Assembly: GCA_029856445.1 (NCBI GenBank) | Contig: JAHQWY010000247.1 | Coordinates: 1-5,681, forward strand | Length of the DNA stretch: 5,681 nucleotides | Origin: Promethearchaeia archaeon | GTDB taxonomy: Archaea; Asgardarchaeota; Lokiarchaeia; Sigyniarchaeales; SOKP01 | Direction of reading: 5' to 3' | Shown here: one piece after another, positions 1 through 4,336 of the stretch | Layout: every line of letters begins with the position of its first letter | Position numbering within the stretch: the stretch's first letter is position 1 | Notes under the pieces: model-generated | What the model was told of the DNA's origin: nothing | The model's input: only the letters and a program-made list of their open reading frames with translations | The model's database searches: none | Program-made: the position numbers and the translations under genes

Positions 1-1484
1 TGGAATTTGATAACAAAATATTGGCATTCACAGGAGATTTAATCCATTCGGGAGGAAAAGTGATCAACTACTATGATTTAGAATATGCATACACAGGGGA
101 TGGGGGAGAGATTGGTATAAATTTCACTCTTAATTCATTCAAAGAATTGCTCAAACATGATCCTAGTATTTTATTACCTTCTCATGGGGATATAATTAAG
201 AACCCAACAAAAGATATCAATTCCTTAAAGAAAAAATTTGAACGCGTTACATCAGCATTTCGTCTCGACAAGAATATAAGATTAGAAGATGATCAGGTGA
301 TGGAATTTATTAATAATATTGATAAAATTGACAATAGTAGCGAATTTCCTCATATCATCCGAAAGGGATTTGGTACAACGTTTATTATATTAGGAAATCA
401 GCAAAATTGTATTCTGATTGATTTTCCAGGAAGTGACCTTGTGTTTGCTTATAATTATGAAGAACTTGCTAAAATATTGCAGAAAAATAATATTAAAAAG
501 ATAGACTTTGTAATTCCTACACATTATCACGATGATCACATAGGTGGAATTCCACTCTTACAGCAAAAATATGATATTGAGGTTTATGCCCTTGAAAATA
601 TTGTAGATGTCTTAGAAAATCCCACTCATTATAGAATTGGGTGCTTAATAGATACACCAATTAAGGTTGATAGAATATTAAAAGATGGAGAAACCTTCAA
701 ATGGGATGATTATGAGTTCCAAATATTTCATTTTCCTGGTCAAACGGAGTATCATATGGGTTTATTTGGTAAAATAGATGGAAAAACTATTTTCTTTGTT
801 GGCGATAGCTTCCAACCATTTTTATTAGGTGGCCCTGAAACTAATAATAATTGTATTAATCTATGCCAATTAGGTGAAAATATAGGTTCAATGAAATGTG
901 TCGATATTTTAATAAAATCTAATCCTGAATATCTAGCTTCGAGCCATCTTGGATTCTTTAAGGTTAATCAAAATATATTAAAAAGATATAAAGAACACGT
1001 TTCACAGTATGAATCAATTATAGCTGATCTAGTTGCTCAAGATAACCCTAATATGGGATTTGATCCAAACTGGATATGTTTTAAACCAATCAGAATAATC
1101 ACCAAACCAGGTAGTGTGTTTAAAACTAATTTAATTGTCAGAAATTATCTTAAAAAGAAATCTAATGTAGAGATTGAATTAAACTTGCCGAAAAATTGGG
1201 GGTCAAGAATCAATAAAAACACCTATACTATAGAACCAAAGACTTTAAAGGAAATCCCAATTTCAATAAAGATCCCTAAGTCAGAAGATCCTGATGGTAG
1301 GACGATAATCACAGCAAATATTAAATGGAATGGCATCAATATCGGCCCAGTTCCCGATCTAATGATCGACCATGGGTATGTTCCCACTGATTCTTGGACC
1401 GCATGGACACCTGACAAAAAAATAGATCTATTTCAATGGATAAATAATACTTACATAAGAGATGCTCAGTTTTTCATAGAGTAA
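1..1484 (+). CDS. Tandem metallo-beta-lactamase-fold hydrolase with C-terminal beta-sandwich-like domain (5' partial)
   Basis: The reading frame is open to the left edge (first full codon at base 3), so the start is missing; the TTG at 21 lies inside the MBL motif LAFTGD and is not a credible start. Residues here are numbered from that TTG. Residues 1-60 are the end of a first MBL domain: FTGD (D6) and LLPSHGD (H55) match metal-ligand motifs IV and V. Residues about 110-335 form a second, complete MBL domain with THYHDDH (H168, H170, D172, H173), PGQTEYH (Q241, H245), VGDSF (D262) and SSH (H309). Residues about 352-450 look like an all-beta, Ig-like or NEW3-like tail. MBL proteins are usually zinc- or iron-dependent hydrolases; the substrate cannot be read here. 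In motif III, Gln241 sits where the ligand His of PGHT is expected, so metal binding may be altered or H245 may substitute. No signal peptide can be judged because the N-terminus is absent. The next gene starts 41 bases downstream, which is compatible with co-transcription. The fold call is secure; the function is unknown. Confidence 0.85.
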   Translation, partial: EFDNKILAFTGDLIHSGGKVINYYDLEYAYTGDGGEIGINFTLNSFKELLKHDPSILLPSHGDIIKNPTKDINSLKKKFERVTSAFRLDKNIRLEDDQVMEFINNIDKIDNSSEFPHIIRKGFGTTFIILGNQQNCILIDFPGSDLVFAYNYEELAKILQKNNIKKIDFVIPTHYHDDHIGGIPLLQQKYDIEVYALENIVDVLENPTHYRIGCLIDTPIKVDRILKDGETFKWDDYEFQIFHFPGQTEYHMGLFGKIDGKTIFFVGDSFQPFLLGGPETNNNCINLCQLGENIGSMKCVDILIKSNPEYLASSHLGFFKVNQNILKRYKEHVSQYESIIADLVAQDNPNMGFDPNWICFKPIRIITKPGSVFKTNLIVRNYLKKKSNVEIELNLPKNWGSRINKNTYTIEPKTLKEIPISIKIPKSEDPDGRTIITANIKWNGINIGPVPDLMIDHGYVPTDSWTAWTPDKKIDLFQWINNTYIRDAQFFIE

Positions 1485-1515
1485 AAGAAATTTTTAATAA
1501 TAATATTTTAGAAAT

Positions 1516-1520
1516 GGTGA
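1516..1520 (+). promoter_or_regulatory. Shine-Dalgarno GGTGA for the NTF2-like gene
   Basis: GGTGA is complementary to the archaeal 16S 3' end (anti-SD AUCACCUCC) and lies five bases before the ATG at 1526. It decides the start, because the upstream ATG at 1514 overlaps the motif. Confidence 0.6.
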
Positions 1521-1525
1521 AATTT

Positions 1526-1975
1526 ATGTCTAATTCTCAGAATAAAGAAAAGATTCTGAAACTAGCAGCAGATTTGGATAAAGATTTGGAAAAAAAAGAT
1601 ATTGACAAAGTTATGACCTATTTCTCAGAAGATTGTGAAATTGAAATACTTGGGATAACAATGAAAGCATACTCCGGAGCAAAAAAGTGGCTTGAGTGGT
1701 TCTTCGAATTATTTGAAACCGTTCAATTTGAACCAATCGTAATTATGGTGGAAGATAATATTTTTTTTGAAGAATTCCTTATACATGGTGTTAGTAAAAA
1801 TCAATCAAATATTAATGTTAAAGTCTCAGAAGTACTTGAATATAAAAATTACAAAATTAAGAGCTTGAGATTATATCTTGATAGGTTATTATTTGCAGAT
1901 ATAGCTTTAACTGGATTTTTAAGTAAAAGAATAGTAAACCTTATCAAAAGGAGATCATTGGTAGGGCTTATATAG
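1526..1975 (+). CDS. NTF2-like / SnoaL-like domain protein
   Basis: This is a 149-aa soluble protein. An N-terminal amphipathic helix (residues 7-33, ending DKVMTYFSEDCEIE) runs into a beta strand, followed by a Gly/Trp-rich helix around residues 51-63 and alternating strands up to about residue 120. This is the helix-then-curved-sheet layout of the NTF2/SnoaL superfamily, which includes ketosteroid isomerase-like enzymes and non-catalytic ligand-binding proteins. I see no diagnostic catalytic set, so no reaction is assigned. The C-terminal 30 residues (FADIALTGFLSKRIVNLI and on) extend beyond the core as a basic, hydrophobic helix that could aid dimerisation or membrane contact. The ATG at 1526 is preferred over the in-frame ATG at 1514 because a GGTGA ribosome-binding motif at 1516-1520 lies five bases before it, and that motif would be inside the gene if 1514 were used. 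The gene lies 41 bases after the MBL gene on the same strand, so it may share its transcript. The fold assignment rests on pattern recognition. Confidence 0.75.
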   Translation: MSNSQNKEKILKLAADLDKDLEKKDIDKVMTYFSEDCEIEILGITMKAYSGAKKWLEWFFELFETVQFEPIVIMVEDNIFFEEFLIHGVSKNQSNINVKVSEVLEYKNYKIKSLRLYLDRLLFADIALTGFLSKRIVNLIKRRSLVGLI

Positions 1976-1978
1976 CCT

Positions 1979-1986
1979 ATAAAAAT
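1979..1986 (-). terminator. Weak T-tract after the minus-strand GTPase gene
   Basis: About 30 bases past the stop of the minus-strand GTPase gene the minus strand reads AATTTTTA, including a run of five T. Archaeal transcription often ends at such T-tracts without a hairpin. The signal is weak, and no matching plus-strand T-tract follows the NTF2-like gene. Confidence 0.2.
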
Positions 1987-2016
1987 TATGTCTACTGTAT
2001 AAAGAATAATAATAAT

Positions 2017-2565
2017 TTATGTCGCTATACTTTCTGTCGTTCTTTTTTTGACGGGAATATATTTTAACATCTTCGTTGTCAGTGCTTGAAATGATTCTAT
2101 GATATTCTCCCCAGTTTTGCTAGAACACTCAATAAATCCATTTAGACCCATAGCTCTACCAACTTTTATGGCTTCTTCACGAGAAACTTCTCTACTATCT
2201 TCCAAATCCGACTTACCACCAACTAAGATGATCGGAAATCTTTGGTTAGTTCCTTCTATTATTGATAACCAATTACTAATACTTGAAAAGGAGGAGAAAT
2301 TAGTTATATCATACATTAAAATACCACCCATAGCACCCTTTAAACATTGAGGAAACATATATCGAAATCTTTCTTCTCCCGCAAAATCCCAGATCATTAA
2401 TTTCAAATCCATACCATCATAATCAAAGTCCTTTGTTTGAAAATCCACTCCGATTGTCTTACGACAATGTGCATCATATATGTTATCCATGAGTCTCCTT
2501 CTTAATGAAGTTTTACCACAATTTATATCACCGAAAATAATTACTTTGAAGATTTTATTATACAT
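2017..2565 (-). CDS. Rab/Ras-like small GTPase, G4 Asn-to-Gly variant
   Basis: This is a 182-aa single-domain small GTPase, close to the usual Ras/Rab length. The motifs are in order: P-loop GDINCGKTS (residues 12-20), switch I KTIGVDF with Thr37, switch II WDFAGEERF (59-67), G4-like VGGKSDL (115-121) and G5 SSK (148-150). WDxAGxERF together with TIGVDF is typical of the Rab-like group. Two departures stand out. The catalytic Gln after DxxG is Glu64, and the NKxD motif reads GKSD with Gly117 in place of Asn, while Asp120, which reads the guanine base, is kept. The protein should therefore bind GTP/GDP as a molecular switch, with affinity possibly changed. There is no C-terminal cysteine, so no prenyl anchor as in eukaryotic Rabs. 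The tail after residue 168 is short and basic (VKKRTT). The ATG at 2563-2565 has GAGGT eight bases upstream and an in-frame stop immediately upstream. No adjacent GAP, GEF or roadblock gene is visible in the window. Confidence 0.92.
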   Translation of the reverse strand: MYNKIFKVIIFGDINCGKTSLRRRLMDNIYDAHCRKTIGVDFQTKDFDYDGMDLKLMIWDFAGEERFRYMFPQCLKGAMGGILMYDITNFSSFSSISNWLSIIEGTNQRFPIILVGGKSDLEDSREVSREEAIKVGRAMGLNGFIECSSKTGENIIESFQALTTKMLKYIPVKKRTTESIAT

Positions 2566-2573
2566 ATCAGTTT

Positions 2574-2578
2574 ACCTC
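2574..2578 (-). promoter_or_regulatory. Shine-Dalgarno GAGGT for the minus-strand GTPase gene
   Basis: The minus strand reads TTGAGGTAAACTGAT before the ATG. GAGGT matches the archaeal anti-SD and has an eight-base spacer, which supports the start at 2565. Confidence 0.6.
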
Positions 2579-2775
2579 AACACTTATTGCGCTCGCTATC
2601 GTATTTTCGTTGAAAGTAGAGCCCATCCATACATGCCTTTTTTGTAAAAAATATTATGCAATGCTAAATATAATAAATCATATATTTAAATTTATTGAAA
2701 GAATTTAACCAATTTTTCATTCCCCCAGAGTAAATTGATGGTAGATAATAAAAAAATAAGAGTTTTTAACTTTTA

Positions 2776-2803
2776 TCCCTTTTTTCCCATGAATAAAGGG
2801 AAA
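2776..2803. repeat. Hairpin-forming inverted repeat with two alternative stems
   Basis: TCCCTTT (2776-2782) pairs with AAAGGGA (2795-2801), a perfect 7-bp stem with a 12-base loop. TTTCCC (2783-2788) can instead pair with GGGAAA (2798-2803). The two pairings exclude each other. It lies about 210 bases upstream of the GTPase start, and its role is unknown. Confidence 0.35.
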
Positions 2804-2841
2804 TTATTTCTACTTTTCATACCATAGGAATAAAGAAATAG

Positions 2842-2917
2842 GAGCCAAATAAAGTGGGATTATTATTAAATCCTCATTCTTTTTGAATTATAAAGAAAAC
2901 TGTAATATTTTTGGCTC
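2842..2917. repeat. Nested inverted repeats: outer 8-bp stem enclosing two hairpins
   Basis: GAGCCAAA (2842-2849) is an exact inverted copy of TTTGGCTC (2910-2917). Between them lie GGATT/AATCC (2857-2861 with 2869-2873) and TTCTTT/AAAGAA (2877-2882 with 2892-2897). All three stems can form together, giving a three-way-junction shape on either strand. No T-loop or D-arm of a tRNA is present. It could be a structured RNA, a protein-binding site or chance pairing in AT-rich DNA. Confidence 0.35.
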
Positions 2918-2964
2918 TCTATAAAATTACATTGTTAAAAATTAATAATACATTATAGACAGCT

Positions 2965-2974
2965 ATTTATATTC
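2965..2974 (+). promoter_or_regulatory. Candidate TATA box for the DUF1761-like gene
   Basis: ATTTATATTC resembles the archaeal TATA consensus. Initiation about 25 bases downstream would give a leader of roughly 25 bases before the CTG start, carrying the GGTGA at 3015-3019. The same ten bases occur upstream of the 3477-4076 gene on the other strand. No clear BRE is visible, and AT-rich background makes false matches likely. Confidence 0.35.
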
Positions 2975-3014
2975 ATTATTATAATTTTTACTAAAATATT
3001 AAATAATTTCTGAA

Positions 3015-3019
3015 GGTGA
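3015..3019 (+). promoter_or_regulatory. Shine-Dalgarno GGTGA deciding a non-AUG start
   Basis: AAGGTGA precedes the CTG at 3026 by six bases, close to the spacing used by the NTF2-like gene. The TTG at 3047 and ATG at 3053 are 27 and 33 bases away, too far for this motif to serve them. Confidence 0.55.
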
Positions 3020-3025
3020 AAAAAG

Positions 3026-3421
3026 CTGATTAATTTTTGGGCAGTATTGGTAATGACTATAATCTATTTTATTCTTGGGGCTTTCTGGTATTCAAAAATA
3101 TTCCTTGGTAATATTTGGGCAAAAGCAAATAATTTTAACATTGATGAGCTCGAAATGAAACCAATGAATTTTATTGGTGCTGTAATAGCAGCTTTTCTTT
3201 CGACTCTATTTCTTGCCATACTCTTAGAGTTAATAAGTACTTATGATGTAGTTGTTGGTATGTTTACGGGTTTAATAATAGGTGTCGGTTTTATATTCGT
3301 AATTGGATTCTATGATGTCATATATGAAGATAAAAACGCTAAAGCCTGGGTTGTGGATGCTGGATACCATTTAGTAGCATTAATAATCGCAGGATTAATA
3401 CTTGGAATATGGCAAATCTAA
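3026..3421 (+). CDS. DUF1761-type four-helix membrane protein, probable CTG start
   Basis: From a CTG start this is a 131-aa integral membrane protein. Four hydrophobic segments are visible at residues about 4-22, 48-70, 75-96 and 109-129. The family signature near the N-terminus is INFWAVLV followed by LGAFWYS and an FLG loop, matching my memory of DUF1761 proteins (usual form: NW-AVLVAA, then LGALWYS-LFG). A second recognisable stretch is AWVVDAGYH (residues 107-115) before the last helix. The function of the family is unknown. The start is set by two facts. The frame is open only back to the stop at 3017-3019, and the conserved N-terminal residues lie upstream of any ATG, TTG or GTG. A GGTGA motif six bases before the CTG at 3026 supports it; ATT at 3029 is the alternative. 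A shorter version from TTG 3047 would lose part of the first helix. It is transcribed divergently from one GTPase gene and convergently with another, so it is probably a single-gene unit. Confidence 0.8.
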   Translation: MINFWAVLVMTIIYFILGAFWYSKIFLGNIWAKANNFNIDELEMKPMNFIGAVIAAFLSTLFLAILLELISTYDVVVGMFTGLIIGVGFIFVIGFYDVIYEDKNAKAWVVDAGYHLVALIIAGLILGIWQI

Positions 3422-3436
3422 AATAAAATTAACTCC

Positions 3437-3464
3437 TTTTTTTAAAAATCAAACTAATTTTTTT
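3437..3464 (+). terminator. Double T-tract terminator after the DUF1761-like gene
   Basis: Two runs of seven T (3437-3443 and 3458-3464) lie 16 and 37 bases after the stop codon on the plus strand. This suits intrinsic archaeal termination at T-tracts. The site is between convergent genes; on the minus strand, short T runs at 3444-3448 and 3473-3476 could serve the GTPase gene. Confidence 0.45.
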
Positions 3465-3476
3465 ATTAATCTAAAA

Positions 3477-4076
3477 TTACATCAAATTATTCATTACATA
3501 TTCAGTTAAGCTTTTAAAAGTCTTTTCTACATTTTGCCCCGTTTTGGTTGAGATTTCGCGATAACTAGATAAATTATATTCTTTAGCAATTTCAATTCCT
3601 TCTTCTTTCTTTAACTCGCGAGAATCTTCTAAATCAAGTTTATTTCCAATCAACATTATTGGAATATTACCAGCTTTTTCTCTTACAATTTGAATCCAAT
3701 CATTCATTTGATCTATTGATTTAAATTTCGTAATATCAAAAATGATCATTACGGCATTTGCTCCAAGAATATAAGATGGTAAGAGGAATTTAAATCTTTC
3801 TTCACCAGCCACATCCCAAATTTGTAATTTAATTCTTTTTCCATCTATTTCTAGAGTTTTGACATGAACATCAACTCCAATCGTCAACTTATCCATAGGA
3901 TCAAAAACTTCATAACAATATCTTTGAATTAAGTTTCTTTTTCCTACTCCAGGTGGACCTAGGAGTAAAATTTTAAACGTGTGATCATAAGTAAAAGGGG
4001 GTTTAAAAATTACCTTCCTTTTCTTTCTGGAGATTAGCTTATTCCAGTATTTATTTAATTTTAAGAATAGTTTCAT
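3477..4076 (-). CDS. Small GTPase with basic amphipathic N-terminal extension and atypical P-loop (GKR)
   Basis: This 199-aa protein is made of a 30-residue N-terminal extension and a Rab-like GTPase domain. The motifs are: P-loop GPPGVGKRN (residues 40-48), switch I LTIGVDV with Thr65, switch II WDVAGEERF (87-95), G4 NKLD (145-148) and G5 STK (176-178). Everything except the P-loop is canonical, with Glu92 at the catalytic Gln position. In the P-loop, Arg47 replaces the Ser/Thr that normally binds magnesium, which should weaken or change nucleotide binding. The extension (KLFLKLNKYWNKLISRKKRK and on) puts L3, L7, W11 and L14 along one helix face with many Lys/Arg, resembling a membrane-binding amphipathic helix such as that of Arf/Sar1 proteins. 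It has no N-terminal Gly and no C-terminal Cys for lipid attachment. No internal Met lies before the P-loop (the next is Met61), so this start is needed. I see no Shine-Dalgarno motif before the ATG. It shares TIGxxxHVKTL with the neighbouring 420-aa protein, suggesting a tandem duplication. Confidence 0.9.
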   Translation of the reverse strand: MKLFLKLNKYWNKLISRKKRKVIFKPPFTYDHTFKILLLGPPGVGKRNLIQRYCYEVFDPMDKLTIGVDVHVKTLEIDGKRIKLQIWDVAGEERFKFLLPSYILGANAVMIIFDITKFKSIDQMNDWIQIVREKAGNIPIMLIGNKLDLEDSRELKKEEGIEIAKEYNLSSYREISTKTGQNVEKTFKSLTEYVMNNLM

Positions 4077-4155
4077 AATTTTAATGTGCTTTTTTCAAAA
4101 CGTAAATTATTTTCTCTAAAAATACCTTATCCCTAATAGTAAAAAGTTAACATAA

Positions 4156-4165
4156 GAATATAAAT
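4156..4165 (-). promoter_or_regulatory. Candidate TATA box for the 199-aa GTPase gene
   Basis: The minus strand reads ATTTATATTC here, 79 bases before the ATG. It is identical to the ten bases upstream of the DUF1761-like gene. Initiation about 25 bases further on would leave a leader of roughly 55 bases without an evident Shine-Dalgarno motif. Confidence 0.35.
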
Positions 4166-4205
4166 CTTACAATTGGGTTGATTTTTCATATGAAAAAAAA
4201 GAATT

Positions 4206-4276
4206 GAAATAAAAAAATAAAGTTTCTCACTAAAAATTTTCGATTGGTATCAAATACTTTTTTCTTTTTTTATTTC
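4206..4276. repeat. 12-bp inverted repeat of A/T-rich sequence
   Basis: GAAATAAAAAAA (4206-4217) is the exact inverted copy of TTTTTTTATTTC (4265-4276), with a 47-base spacer. A small GTAT/ATAC hairpin (4247-4250 with 4254-4257) sits inside. Low complexity makes chance a serious explanation. Confidence 0.3.
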
Positions 4277-4336
4277 TTTGATAAAAATTTAATGTAATCT
4301 AGAAATTTAAGAAGTAATATTGTCCATTTATGAAAT

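Larger units (their letters stand above)
2566..3025. other. Divergent intergenic region, 460 bases, no gene seen
   Basis: The region lies between the starts of the minus-strand GTPase gene and the plus-strand DUF1761-like gene, so it should hold both promoters. It is very AT-rich apart from a somewhat GC-richer patch at about 2581-2640. I see no convincing small gene. It contains a hairpin-prone segment at 2776-2803, a nested set of inverted repeats at 2842-2917, and a TATA-like element at 2965-2974 for the plus-strand gene. Several A/T runs (for example minus-strand TTTAAATATA at 2681-2690) could serve as the promoter for the GTPase gene, but none stands out. Confidence 0.5.
4077..4336. other. 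Intergenic spacer between two minus-strand GTPase-like genes, no gene seen
   Basis: These 260 bases are very AT-rich and low in complexity. They hold a TATA-like element for the downstream GTPase gene (minus strand, 4156-4165) and a 12-bp inverted repeat at 4206-4276. I see no small gene. The length and promoter-like element suggest that the two genes are not one tight operon. Confidence 0.45.

Noticed and set aside
1223..1417. Minus-strand 64-codon open frame inside the MBL gene
   Set aside because: It is fully antisense to a well-supported coding region, with no recognisable domain or ribosome-binding motif.
21..1484. TTG at 21 as the start of the MBL gene
   Set aside because: The frame is open further to the left edge, and the residues around the TTG are part of the MBL motif LAFTGD, so the gene continues upstream.
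1514..1525. ATG at 1514 as the start of the NTF2-like gene
   Set aside because: It overlaps the GGTGA motif that is well spaced for the ATG at 1526 and has no Shine-Dalgarno motif of its own.
2099..2350. Plus-strand 83-codon open frame opposite the first GTPase gene
   Set aside because: It mirrors the GTPase coding sequence and has no independent evidence of coding.
2581..2640. The GC-richer patch upstream of the first GTPase gene as a small RNA gene
   Set aside because: I found no C/D-box pair or stable stem, and the frame upstream of the GTPase start is closed by a stop, so nothing supports a gene.
2842..2917. A tRNA gene, suggested by the 76-base span and acceptor-like outer stem
   Set aside because: There is no T-loop GTTCRANYC, no D-arm at the right distance and no anticodon arm on either strand.
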